Assembly (NCBI GenBank): GCA_009829735.1
Contig: CM020618.1
Coordinates: 3,222,882-3,286,881, forward strand
Origin: Pyropia yezoensis
Taxonomy: Eukaryota; Rhodophyta; Bangiophyceae; Bangiales; Bangiaceae
Direction of reading: 5' to 3'
DNA length: 64,000 nucleotides
The stretch's first letter is position 1. Every line of letters starts with the position of its first letter. Shown in pieces: positions 20,849 to 30,633 of this stretch. The translations under genes were made by a program, and so were the position numbers. Under the pieces are notes generated by a model, which worked only from the letters and a program-made list of their open reading frames with translations, made no database searches and was not told the DNA's origin.

Positions 20849-22036
20849 TCACTGCACCGGGTCTTCTGACGGTGGTGACGGCGGTGGCGGCGGCGGGGAT
20901 TCCCCCTTGCCGGCTGGCGGGGCGGCGTCCCCCCCCCCCACCCCACCCGCCCCCCGCCCCCGCCGCGGCGGCGACGACGGCCACCGTGCACCACCACCAG
21001 CCGCTGCCCCCGCTACCGCCCCGTCCAAGGCGCGCGCGCGCGGCGCGGCCGCCGCCCCTGGGGCTGTCGTGCCCCCCTCTGGCGGCTTGACTAGCGACGC
21101 CACGTCGGCCGACGCGGCGAGCACGCCGTCGGTGACCACCCCGGCAACGGCGGCGGCCACCGACGACGCGCGCTCGCCAAAGGCGCCGAGAATGTTGGGG
21201 GTGGCACCGCCAGACGCGCCGTCGCCGCCGCCGCCGTCCGTCGCTGGCTTGGTTGGTGCAGAGGCCGGGGGGGGGGGTGCAGATGCCCCAACCGCAGACC
21301 CCGCGACGGGCCCACCGGGAGCGGGCGTGGCGGCCGGCCCGCCAGGGCGGGTCCCCTCCCAGGCCGGCGCCGTGGCTCCCCCCTCCACCCCTTCCCTCAC
21401 GTCCTCATCCAGCGGCCGGCGCATGACCCCCCGGTAGCCCTCTCCAAAGGCGGCCAGGCTGGCGTTGAGGAGCTCCACCCGGCGTGCCGCCGCGGCTGCC
21501 ACCTCCCCGTCAGCAACCAGCTGCTGTAGCCGGGCGGCGCCTGCGGCCACCTCCGACGACACGGCCCGCCCCGCGGCCGCCCGCTCCCGCCGCAGGGCGG
21601 CCTCGTCGGCCGCGTCCGCCGCCGCCTCCCGCGCCTCGGTCGCGGCCTCGTCTGCCTCGACCGCTTCGTCGTCTTCGGGGTCTACCCCACGGCTCCGCGC
21701 CGCCGCCCGCCGCTGCGCGGCGGCGCGCTCCGCCTCGGTCCACGCGCGGCGGCTGATCGAGTCTGGGGTGGTCGACTCTGGGAAGTAGTACTCGCGGTAG
21801 AGCTGCAAGCCCGCGCGGAGGGTGGCGCGCGCGTGCGCAACGTCCCGCAGCGGGCGGATGGCGACACGGGAGGGGAAGAGGCCGGTGATGGAGGTGTACG
21901 CCTCGTAGCCGGGCGGGTCGGGGAGGGGTGCGTGGGCCGAGGCCCATTCGGACCGGTGGAGGCGCCAACGGGCGCGCAGTCGGCGGAGGGTGAGGGGCCG
22001 GCGGGCGGGAGGGGGGAGAGGAGGAATGGGTGGCAT
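20849..22036 (-). CDS. Unrecognised Ala/Pro/Gly-rich protein, about 395 aa
   Basis: I do not recognise the family. The first in-frame ATG is at 22036 (MPPIPPLPPPARRPLTL). The N-terminal 130 residues look like a real domain: RRLRARWRLHRSEWASAHAPLP, then GYEAYTSITGLFPSRVAIRP and AGLQLYREYYFPES. The basic, Pro/Leu/Arg-rich start without acids could be an organelle transit peptide. Residues about 110-215 are strongly Ala/Glu/Arg-rich and probably form a long helix or coiled coil. The last 180 residues are low complexity with GERASSVAAAVAGVVTDGVL in the middle. Tail-to-tail with the GTPase gene. Codon composition fits the neighbouring host genes. Confidence 0.6.
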   Translation of the reverse strand: MPPIPPLPPPARRPLTLRRLRARWRLHRSEWASAHAPLPDPPGYEAYTSITGLFPSRVAIRPLRDVAHARATLRAGLQLYREYYFPESTTPDSISRRAWTEAERAAAQRRAAARSRGVDPEDDEAVEADEAATEAREAAADAADEAALRRERAAAGRAVSSEVAAGAARLQQLVADGEVAAAAARRVELLNASLAAFGEGYRGVMRRPLDEDVREGVEGGATAPAWEGTRPGGPAATPAPGGPVAGSAVGASAPPPPASAPTKPATDGGGGDGASGGATPNILGAFGERASSVAAAVAGVVTDGVLAASADVASLVKPPEGGTTAPGAAAAPRARALDGAVAGAAAGGGARWPSSPPRRGRGAGGVGGGDAAPPAGKGESPPPPPPSPPSEDPVQ

Positions 22037-22630
22037 CGTGATATGATGGCAGAGGTAGAGTGAGGCACACAAGCACTACAGAAGGGAGGGGGGGCAAGCA
22101 GAGGGAGAGGCAACGACAGGAAGAGAGAACGGTCCGCAGCACGCAGCAAATGTGTGTGGTTCAGGTGTGCGAAGTGGGCGGATCAATCGTAGTGCCACGT
22201 GTCCACGCTTTGCTGCGTTGTTCACTACAGTCACGCCGCGACAACCTCTGAAGGAAGGGCTGATGGCGCCACAACCCAGCAGGCAATGGGATGCCGTCGC
22301 CAGCCTCCCAACTGGCAGTGTCACTGGTGCCACAAGAAGGGAACAGAAAACACAGAGAACCGTGTCCCCAGCTTTGCAGGCACCGACCGGTCGTCGTCCG
22401 TCCACCAATACGCAACTCCCGCAACATGCAGCCCGCTGCCTCTATGTATACACGTCCCTACATCACTACCACAGAGGCATCCACCCCACAGCGCCCACCA
22501 TTCGAAGCAGACGCGGCCACCCGGACGCCGGCCGGCCGGCCGCCACAAGAGGGCAATCCACGAGTGGGTGACCGCCCGGCGCCAGCGCTGTCCCGCGTCT
22601 GCCTCTCCCCCATCTCCCCACGGTAACGCT
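22037..22630. other. Intergenic region upstream of the Ala-rich gene
   Basis: About 600 bp, less GC-rich than the flanking genes. The short frames show no domain. It likely holds the promoter of the minus-strand gene to the left and the 3' end of the MAPEG gene to the right. Confidence 0.45.
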
Positions 22631-22846
22631 CTAGGCCACGATACGACCAAGCGCAAGAATGCTGAAAACCGAACCGCCCAGCATATAGATGACGGCAAGG
22701 TCTGAGGGCGCCACACCAACAAACGCGCATCGGAGCCACCCCCACGAGATAAAAGCAATCGCATCCGAGGCACCCAGCACGCCCACGAGATCGACGGAAA
22801 GGAGGCAAGTCAGTAGTGCGTCGAGAGGGAATGCGATTCGCACCAC
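22631..22846 (-). other. Hydrophobic frame that could be a terminal exon of the MAPEG gene
   Basis: A 71-residue frame with two hydrophobic stretches (LGASDAIAFISWGWL and DLAVIYMLGGSVFSILALG), in line with a membrane protein. It lies just downstream of the MAPEG gene on the same strand. It could be its last exon, a separate small membrane protein, or chance. I found no convincing acceptor site directly before it. Confidence 0.25.
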
Positions 22847-22900
22847 CGGCGGGACGGCAGGCCCGTCTCACATGCAATCCATGGCGGTGGCCACAGCGGA

Positions 22901-23437
22901 TCATGGCGGGCCCGACGTGCAGCCGGGCGGTGAGTGATCCCGGTACCCCGGTCGAGGGATACGCGACGCGCCACTAAAACCACCACCACGCCTTGCGCTA
23001 CGCTTCCCGAGAGGCAACCAGAACCCGCAGCAACAGCAAAGAAACGTACACCCAAAATTGCCGCGCATGCGCTTCTTCGGGTCGCCCGTCGTATAGCCCT
23101 GGAAGTACACCACCCGCGAGCACGTATACAGGACGCCCGCAGCGCCAGATGCCAGAGGAGTCGTCAAGGACGACATGGCCAGGAGGCCCAGGTAGATAAA
23201 AGTGTTCTCCACAATGTTTGTCTGAGCGCGGACATAGCAGTTGAAAAGGCTCTTGGGGTCGTCCTTGGACGTCGGGGGGGGGTCACACACAATCGGGTAG
23301 GGCTTGTTGAGGCGGCGTCGGGACAAACCCACCTGGAGCGCCGCCCACTGGAGGAAGAGCAGGTGAAAGAGAACGGAACTCAGCGGGACGGCGTACTCGC
23401 GCGGAATCACCGCGGCAAACAGAGGGAGGGCACCCAT
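22901..23437 (-). CDS. MGST3-like: MAPEG protein, microsomal glutathione S-transferase 3-like
   Basis: An integral membrane glutathione transferase/peroxidase of the ER or outer organelle membranes. Start at the ATG 23437: MGALPLFAAVIPREYAVPL aligns with the short N-terminus of MGST3. Membrane helix 1 is SSVLFHLLFLQWAALQVGL. The family signature follows, FNCYVRAQTNIVENTFIYLGLL (compare FNC.QRAHQNTLE), then GVLYTCSRVVYFQGYTTGDPKKRMRG (compare R.LYA.GYYTG.P.KR.RG), the glutathione-binding part. After RGNFG a final hydrophobic helix is expected. The annotated frame turns Cys/Arg-rich, while another frame (ORF end 22810) gives GVRFFAVAAGSG and VAQGVVVVLV, so the C-terminus is unsure: an intron or a sequence error near 23050. 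Head-to-head with the TFIIF alpha gene. Confidence 0.85.
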   Translation of the reverse strand: MGALPLFAAVIPREYAVPLSSVLFHLLFLQWAALQVGLSRRRLNKPYPIVCDPPPTSKDDPKSLFNCYVRAQTNIVENTFIYLGLLAMSSLTTPLASGAAGVLYTCSRVVYFQGYTTGDPKKRMRGNFGCTFLCCCCGFWLPLGKRSARRGGGFSGASRIPRPGYRDHSPPGCTSGPP

Positions 23438-23943
23438 AATGGAGCAGCAGGGGCAGAAGGTGAAAGCGCAAAGGAGTACCAAGATGGCAGCGGAGAAGGC
23501 GCGGAACGGGATGCGGGAAGAGAAGTGGTTGCGGCGGGCTCTCCGATATCCAGCCGAGTGCGTTGAGCAGCCGATACAAATGGAGGCCGTCTCCACGCAC
23601 CGGATGGCGACAGCTGGTCGCCACCATCCATAAGACTTGACCTTTGGCGTCCATCAAGGATGGAACATCCATCATGATGCTGTCTCCATGCGAGTCTTCT
23701 TGAGTACAACTACGCCACTGTATGAATTTAGTTAAGTATTTCTAAAATACTATCCCTCAAGTAGTCAGTACAGCCGATGTCCTATTCGACTTGGTACGCG
23801 CCTTCTTCAGCCGCCGCGTTCCTGTACCCGCGCCTCGCCGTCCACCGTGCCGGCTGCCGCTGCCCACCGCCCCGGTGCCTCTCGCTCTTCTTTGCGCTTG
23901 CCTCCTATTCCCTTGAATCCGTTGTCGCGGTCCTACTCGTATC
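23438..23943. promoter_or_regulatory. Shared divergent promoter of the MGST3-like and TFIIF alpha genes
   Basis: 506 bp separate the two ATGs on opposite strands. The middle (23690-23770) is AT-rich, including ATTTAGTTAAGTATTTC at about 23725, unlike the GC-rich surroundings, and is the likely core. The right flank is pyrimidine-rich up to the TFIIF alpha start. Confidence 0.5.
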
Positions 23944-26097
23944 ATGGCCGATGCAGAGGCCGCTTACATGGATGATGAGCTCGGCGACCTCGACGACGTC
24001 ATTGATGAGGATGATGATGACGCGCCTCTGTTGCCAGCGAGTGGTCGGGGCAAGGCCATCGGCGCCGCCTCCGCAGCCGCTGCGAGGAAAGGGGCTCTCC
24101 CCCCCGGGGGCGCTGCCAGCGGCCCGTCGACCTCGAACGCTTCAGCGGACAAGCTGCCTCTCAACCCCGAGACCCACCGGGCCTACACCCTCTACGTGGC
24201 TGCCGCCCGCTCCGATGATGTCGTGGTGGCCCGCTTCCGCGACGCCCTCCCCGAATTACCTGCTCCTGGGGCTGGCTCCGTGCGCCTCTACCGGGAGGGC
24301 GAAGAGTCGGTTGCGGCCCGCATCGCGGCTGCACGGGCGGGGGAGCGCCAGGCCAAGTACTTTAACAGCTACTCGGGGCGTCGTCGCGGGGAACACAACC
24401 AGCTCGTTGGTATTACGACGGTGCCAGACCGGGTCAAGCGCAAGTGGAACCTGGAGCTCTTTTCCGAGCCCAACCTCGCGACCGCCCCGCACGCGGCGCT
24501 GGAGCGGGCCCGCCGCGGAGGGGAATCCGCGGGAGACCCCTCTGGTGCCGCCACCGCCAACGAGGCGGGTACGGCTGCCGCTGCGGCTGCGGTTGCTGCA
24601 GGTGGGGTGCCGCCCCATTCCGGGGCCCCCCCTTTTGAGCGCCACACCCGGCGGGGGCCCCTCCCCTACGCTGCGTATGTGGGACAATTTGAGGGCGAGC
24701 AGGCGGCCGCGCATTACGCCTACCTCCTCGTCGACGACGACAGCCGCACTGCGGAGATTGTGCCTCTTGGTCCGCACGCGCGGTACCTTTTCCGCACCCG
24801 GCATGGCGCTGGGACCGGTCGCGCGCGGACGGTAGAGGAGGCGGAGCAGGCGATGAAGGCGCGGGAGTCGGCGGGAGGGAAGCGCCTGGCGCGCCTCATC
24901 AAATCGTACGAAGCGACGAGGGAGGAGGAGGATACCGCCCTGGGTGTTTCGCGGGTGGCAACCAAGGCTGAAGGAGGTGGCGGTGGTGGCGGCGGCGGTG
25001 GCGGTGGCGGAGGGGGAGGGGGTGGCGGTGGTGGCGACAGTGGTCGTGCCGAGACGTCCTCCTTCTCGATCCGGCGTACGGCGGCAACGATGGCGCGTGG
25101 GAAGGAGGAGGAAGCGGAACGTCACGTCGGCCTGGATTACAAGGAAACCTTTGACGATGATGACCTGGCACAGGTGGAGGAGCCTGAGCTTGCCGAACGT
25201 GGAGACGACGAGGAGGAGGATGTGGACGAGGCAGAAAATATGGACATCCTCCGGCGGATGATCAAGGACGAGCCGCTGGCTGACCGGCCCGGCCCCCCGG
25301 GTCCCCGCCGCTCCCTTTCCCCTGGGGCAGACGATGACGACAGTGACGACGACGACGGGGAGGACGAGGACGCGGAGGATGCCGAGGAGGAAGGGGAGGA
25401 GGGTGCAGACGGTGCCGACGCATCCGCGGCAGCAGCGGCCGGCGGTCCCGCCGCCGCTGTTTTGGCTGCTGCCGGTGACGTGGCAGGGGTGCCGGCGGCG
25501 GACAAGGCCCGTCGACGCCGGTCCACGTCGATGGCGTCGGACGCCCCATCGGCGGCCGCGCGGCGCGGGCGTTCTCCCTCCCCCGCCCCCTCGGGGGACC
25601 AGCGGGTTCCGTCGGGCGGCGCGGCCAAGCGGCGGTCGGCCAGCCCCGTTGCTGGGGCCGGCGGCGCTGCCGGCGGCGCCGCGTCGCGGGGCACCACCCC
25701 CGTGCCCGGGGCGAAACGGTTCAAGAAGGAGGCGTCGCCGGCGCCGAGCTTGACCCCCAGTGCCGACGGCGGTGGTGGTGGCGGCGGCGGCGGTACCGGC
25801 ACCCCCCGCCCGAGCCCTCCTCCCCCAGACCGGGCGTGCCCCTTTGGCCACCTCCTCCCCGCCGCGGGCGTGGCGGTCACGGAGGCGCACTTTGTGGACA
25901 TCCTCACCTTTATGGAGGCGGCGGGGAAGCGGCTGCAGCTCAAGGAGCTCCTTGCCCGGTTTGACCTGTCCACTGAGGAGAAGAAGAAGCGGGTGTGGGA
26001 TGTTATGCGCAAGATCGCCACCATCACCCGCGACGCGGCCGACACCAAGGCCCATTATGTGAGCTTGAAGGACGCCTACCGCCCGCCCGCCGCGTGA
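23944..26097 (+). CDS. TFIIFA (RAP74): Transcription factor IIF subunit alpha (RAP74)
   Basis: Large subunit of TFIIF, which binds RNA polymerase II in the nucleus and helps initiation and early elongation. 717 residues from ATCATGG. Residues about 240-320 match the dimerisation region of RAP74: YVGQFEGEQ..HYAYLLVDD, IVPLGPHARYLF, then TVEEAEQAMKAR (compare TAEEAEEEWERR). GLDYKETFDDDDL is the acidic motif found at the end of that region. Then come a Gly run of about 20 residues (about 344-364) and long acidic and Ser/Pro-rich linkers. The last 75 residues are the winged helix, VTEAHFVDILTF..., LQLKELLARFDLS, then HYVSLKDAY. The order and both folded ends match RAP74, which is usually 500-650 residues; the excess is linker. 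Single exon. Confidence 0.87.
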   Translation: MADAEAAYMDDELGDLDDVIDEDDDDAPLLPASGRGKAIGAASAAAARKGALPPGGAASGPSTSNASADKLPLNPETHRAYTLYVAAARSDDVVVARFRDALPELPAPGAGSVRLYREGEESVAARIAAARAGERQAKYFNSYSGRRRGEHNQLVGITTVPDRVKRKWNLELFSEPNLATAPHAALERARRGGESAGDPSGAATANEAGTAAAAAAVAAGGVPPHSGAPPFERHTRRGPLPYAAYVGQFEGEQAAAHYAYLLVDDDSRTAEIVPLGPHARYLFRTRHGAGTGRARTVEEAEQAMKARESAGGKRLARLIKSYEATREEEDTALGVSRVATKAEGGGGGGGGGGGGGGGGGGGGGDSGRAETSSFSIRRTAATMARGKEEEAERHVGLDYKETFDDDDLAQVEEPELAERGDDEEEDVDEAENMDILRRMIKDEPLADRPGPPGPRRSLSPGADDDDSDDDDGEDEDAEDAEEEGEEGADGADASAAAAAGGPAAAVLAAAGDVAGVPAADKARRRRSTSMASDAPSAAARRGRSPSPAPSGDQRVPSGGAAKRRSASPVAGAGGAAGGAASRGTTPVPGAKRFKKEASPAPSLTPSADGGGGGGGGGTGTPRPSPPPPDRACPFGHLLPAAGVAVTEAHFVDILTFMEAAGKRLQLKELLARFDLSTEEKKKRVWDVMRKIATITRDAADTKAHYVSLKDAYRPPAA

Positions 26098-26458
26098 GCT
26101 GGCGGGAGGGTGGGAGGAGGAGAAGGGGCTTTGGGTGTGAAGGAGGGGGAAGGACGAGCAGATGCTCCCTTGGGGCAGGGGGGTGGTGAGGACGCGCGGA
26201 GGGGGGGAGCGAGGGACGGTCGGCCGCGTCCGCCGCGTCTGTGTGTGGGGCGCGTCCTGTTTTGGTGGGTATCCCCTTTGAGGCACCGCCCCCCGCCGCC
26301 GCGCGGCGCCGCCCGCCGCGGCTGTCGCGTCCCTCTGCCAATGGGTTCGACACCGCCCACCCCCCCCCCCTGTCTAGCCCATCACACAACAACAGCACTG
26401 CCACCTCCCCCCCGGCGCGGCACCCCCCCTTGTCACCCGCCCTACCCGCGCCGCGCCA
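26098..26458. other. Convergent intergenic region
   Basis: 361 bp between the TFIIF alpha stop and the stop of the minus-strand TVP38-like gene. GC-rich with poly-C runs; no gene seen. Confidence 0.5.
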
Positions 26459-28090
26459 CTACCGCTGGTCCTCCCCCTCCTCAACATCTTCCCCCCCCGC
26501 CACCTCCGCGTGCGCTCGGCCCGCCCGCCACTGGCGGACAACCCCCGCGGTAACAACAGCCCCCCCTCCCACGCTCAGCCCAACGAGCGCCCAGCGGAGG
26601 GGCCCCGCGGGGAGCCACCCCCCCCGACCCGCCCCCCCTGCACCGCCGGCGGCGGCCGCCGCCTCCCCGAGTGCCGCGCCGAGGAGAACCCCATTGGCGA
26701 CAGCCGGCACAATGCCCGCAGCGGTGGCGGGGAGGTACGTGCGCGGTGGGGTGCCCGCCGCGGCCAGGAGGTAGTTGTTGACAAACGCGGGGACGGGGGA
26801 GAGCCTGGAGGGGGCGGGTAGGAGGGAGAGAGGGGGAAGAAGGGAGGCCAGGGAAGGGGAGCGGAGGTGGAGGGAGGGCGCACCGCCGCCAGACCCCCAC
26901 CAGCCCACATGTGGAAGAAGGGAGACAGGGAGCGCACCGGGAGAGTGGGCGGCAGTGAGAAGGCGCACCGCCGGTTGTAGCCGCCCCACCGCCGCCTGAG
27001 CGCGTCAGTCAGCTGCAGACATGAACTCCCTGGCGCCGGGGCCTCCATCGGCCAGGTGGTGGCCGCAGGGAGCTCAACCACAATTCCCGTCCCCTCTTTA
27101 CGCTTCTCTCCCCACACGCCCCCCCCCCCCACCCGCCCCTACCGACAGACACAGCGTGCCTCCCCCCCGCCCCCCTTACCTCAGCGCCAACACCTCCTTC
27201 CACCCCCACCGCGCCGCACCATCGGCGACCCCCCCCACGCCGAGGCGCGCGGCGCGGGCGGCGAGCCACGAGCGGGCCCCCCCCCCCGTGCGCCCCCCAG
27301 TCAGTAGCCGACCCAGCGCGTAGGCGGCGGTGCAGCCCACAAACTTGGACGCCCACGCCAGCGCCCCCCCCGCGGCGGCGCCGTAGAGGGCGCCCGCCGC
27401 CACACACAGCGCCGACGAAGCGGGCACGCAGCCGACCATGGTGGCCACGTGGGCGGCCGCAAGGGCGGCGGCCGCCACGCCGGGCGGCGCCCGCCGGGCG
27501 GCCGCGAGGAGCGCGCCGGGGTTGATGCCGCCCCCGCCACCCTCCCCGCCGCCACCCAGCACGGGAAGGGCAAGCCGAAAGGGCAAGGGGGGGAGGCCGG
27601 GGTGGGGCCAGCCCCCCCCCCCCGCGACGACGCCGCCGCCCCCTGCCCCCAAAGCACCCCGCAGGCAGAGGGCGCCGACAGTGGTGGCGGTGACCGCCAC
27701 CGCCGCCACCGCAAGGGCCACCGCCGCCTCGGGGCGAATGCGCCCACGAGACGACGACCGCGGCGGCGGCGGCGATGGGGGTGGGGATGGGGGTGGGGGT
27801 GGGGGTGGCAGCGACAGGGACGGCCGCGGCGGGCCGCCACGGGCGGGGGGCGGCGGCCGGCGGCGGCCACACGGGGGGGAGAGTCGAGGCGGCAAGGACG
27901 GCGGCCACGGCGGGCAGCCGGCAGCGGCAGCAGCAGCGGCGGCGGCGGCCGCGGCGGCGGCGGCGACGGCGGTGAGGGAAGCACGTGCGCCGGCCCCGCG
28001 TGCCCAACCACCGCTGTAGCCCAGCGGGGCGGGCGATAGGAAGCCCACCGCGGCGGCCGCGCTGGGTGACCGCGCCGGGCCGACCACCAT
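26459..28090 (-). CDS. TVP38/TMEM64 (SNARE-associated Golgi, DedA-like) membrane protein, two exons
   Basis: Polytopic membrane protein of the VTT/DedA superfamily, which acts in Golgi/ER membrane traffic and lipid scrambling. Exon 1 is 28090-27180 and exon 2 is 26804-26459, with a 375-bp intron. The donor AG|GTAAGG and the acceptor CCCTCCAG|G are both textbook, and they join in phase to read ALRLSPVPAFVNNYLL. Exon 1 has an N-terminal Ala/Pro/Ser-rich region, one membrane helix (VALAVAAVAVTATTVGAL) and the core CVPASSALCVAAGALYGAAAGG..YALGRLLTGG. Exon 2 has the second hallmark, R-LSPVPAFVNNYLL, then GIVPAVANGVLLGAAL, and a final helix ALVGLSVGGGAVVTAGVV. About 418 residues. 28090 is the first in-frame ATG. 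Confidence 0.85.
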
Positions 28091-29999
28091 CGTCAAGGGC
28101 AGGGGTGGGGGCGCCGGCGGGAGGAGCCCCGGCCGAGGGCAAGGTGGGAGGGGGGGGAAGGGGCGGCGTCGGACGTGCTGCCCGTGGCTGCGGGGGATGT
28201 CGACCAGGGATGGGGCTGCGGGTGGTGAGGTGGGGCGGGGACGCCGCAACAAGGGTGGGTGGAAGGGAAGGGGCACACTTCCGCGGCGCTGGACCTTCCC
28301 TCTGACCCGACGTGGCGCGCGGTTGGATCCGATCGTGCGGGGCAGTCGATCACCAGGTAAGCTGGCGTGGGGAGATGCCACGTGGCGGGGGTCGACCCCA
28401 CCGCGGCTGTGGGAGGTTGGGGGCGGTGGCGGTGTGGCCGTGGCGGAGCTTCCGGGTAAAGGCTGCTCCCTGTTCACCTTCACCCTCCCCAATCAACAGG
28501 CAGTCTAAGCGCGCACAAGACGTCGCCATGCTTGGCCACAAACTTGTACCAGTGATAACCCCCACCAGAGGTGAGGAGCCCCACCTCTTTCGCGGCGAAC
28601 TACATACACGCACCGCGGCCACCCTGAACTCGTCGCTCGCCGCCGTAGCGGCGTCGCATACTAGCGGTGAACCTTGCACGTCCGCCGCCGCCGCATCCGA
28701 ACGCGGACAGCACCACCGCACCTGCGAGCCTGCGCCGGCGCGGCCAAGCACCACGACTGGGACGATTGCTTTTGGCTCTGTTCCGGTTCACGGCTCGCAG
28801 GCAGGTCGGGGGTCTGGTGTCGGGAGCGGCGACGCAGTGGGTCTTCCCGAGGGTGTGCCGAAGTATGCATGTAGGTCGGATTCAGATACATTTATCTGTT
28901 TTACGCAACGCCCATGAGGAGCCCGTTTTTTTGTGATGGAGGCCCACGCGCTAACCGCCGCACAAAGTGCCTCCATACGCTTACCGCGGATCCTCAGCCA
29001 CCCGCTGCGGCGGGGTAGGCGCGGTGGTGCCGACAGCTGCTATGCAGCTACTGGCCACCCCTTGCCGCACACCCAGCCGTGGGTAACACTGCGGAGGACG
29101 GGATGCAAACGGTGGTCGCGCCCTCCCCGTCCAGAGAATGAAAGGTCCATACTTGGGCAGGTAGTGGCACAGGGGGCGGCACTCAGTAGTTGCCGCCGTC
29201 CCTCGCCACGGACGCACCGCTGTTCCGCAACATAGAAGACAGTGCGCGCAAACGCCGACGTTCCCCCCTTCGGGCCCGGGCACCAGGGGCGCCGCAGGGA
29301 CCTCTCTAGAGGGGCCGCTGCCCAGCGATCATCCCAGAGGCCCCCCCTCACTTGCTCTTGCAGTCAGGTCGGCAGCCGACTCGTCCTTGGCGCTGCCTCG
29401 GCGCACTGCTCTAGGCACCGCCGCGACGGCAACTGGCGCGGCCACCATGCCCATCCCACGCTGACCCCTCCTTTCCACTCTGGGCGTGGGTAGCGGGGGG
29501 CCACCCGCTGGCGGGCAGCCCGCTGACCACCTTCCTCCCTTCCCCCACCGACTGCGCCCCCCCTGCTGACATCTCGCCCTCCTGTCGATCACCCCCCCCG
29601 CCTTGACCAACCCCTCGCGCCGCGCGTCGCATGCTGCCCCAGCTGCTCTGCCTTCCTTGCGTCGATTGGTCATCCCCCCCTTTCTTTGCATTTGTGCCTG
29701 TCCTTCTACGCCGTCGTGGGTTCTGCGTCCTCTCCCCGCCCCCCCTTTCAGTCTCCTGCCCTGTCTTTTATGGAGGTGTATTTTTTCTTGGTTGTCGCCT
29801 GCCAAGATGTTCACTTTTTCTTCTGCATGCGGTTCTCTCCTAGATACGCATGTATCGCGTTGTCTTTCTTGATTGCACGTTTTTCTCCCGTCCCCATCTA
29901 GCTGGTGCCCTCCTTTGTTTTCAATCACGTACGTAGCGGAGCAGTGAAATGACACGAACCGAAGATCAGAGCAGCAAGGTGTTCAGAGAAGCGTGACAC
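28091..29999. other. Intergenic region between gene island and transposon
   Basis: About 1.9 kb. No supported gene. 28091-28500 is the 5' side of the TVP38-like gene, with an open but Pro/Arg-rich frame. 29600-29900 is pyrimidine-rich (TTTTTTCTTGG, CTTTTTCTTC). The remainder has short frames without domains. Confidence 0.45.
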
Positions 30000-30079
30000 T
30001 CAATTTAGATAGATATCAGTCCAGACCGCCCGCTTCTCCAGTAAACAACCCTGCGGCCATCGTCACCTCCCGCCCAAAA

Positions 30080-30235
30080 CCCATCGAAGCCCGTCGTGTC
30101 CCGTCGACCCATCGAAGGCCGCTTTCGATGGGCGTTTCCAGCCCATCGAGGGTGCCATCGAAGGCCCACTTTCGAGGGTCCCGCGAAGGGGGCCTGGCTC
30201 GACGGCGCGCCGATCGCTCGATGGGCCATGTCTCG
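30080..30235. repeat. Left subterminal palindrome array (CATCGA motif)
   Basis: Six or more CCATCGA/TCGATGG motifs in 155 bp, including the hairpin CCCATCGAA..TTCGATGGG (30109-30132). The same motif and hairpin style recur at the right end of the element and in its central spacer. These are likely transposase-binding sites. Confidence 0.75.
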
Positions 30236-30633
30236 CGTCTCTGAAGTAAACCTCGGGACACCAAAACCAGCGCGAGACTACTCTCCGTTTCGCCCTTCTC
30301 ATTGGAGCGCCTCAAGCTGTCAGCAGCAGCCCAAGCGACTGATCGACTCCGGCTCGGGGTCGCTCGAACGCTCCCGGCGTAGTGCACTCGGTGGCAGTGG
30401 CGAGTGTAGCGGCGACAGCAGGGGAAGTAGCAGCGGCAGCAGCAGCGGAGGTGACGGCGGCATCGGCTTCAGCAGCGGCAGCCTCGCAGGCTGGGGCAGT
30501 GACAGCGAAAACAGCGGCAGTGGCAGCAGAGGCGGCGGCAGCAGCCGCTCAACTGGCGAGGGCAGCGGCGGAGATAGAGGCACGGGCCGGGGCGGCGTCC
30601 GTGCCGGTGGCGGCGGCGACGCCACCCCGCACC

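Noticed and set aside
19671-20984. 437-residue minus-strand frame opposite the GTPase gene
   Set aside because: It is antisense to a conserved gene; the composition mirrors the GC-rich coding strand and shows no domain.
24256-26286. 676-residue minus-strand frame opposite TFIIF alpha
   Set aside because: Antisense shadow of a gene with strong third-position GC bias; no domain, mostly Arg/Pro/Gly runs.
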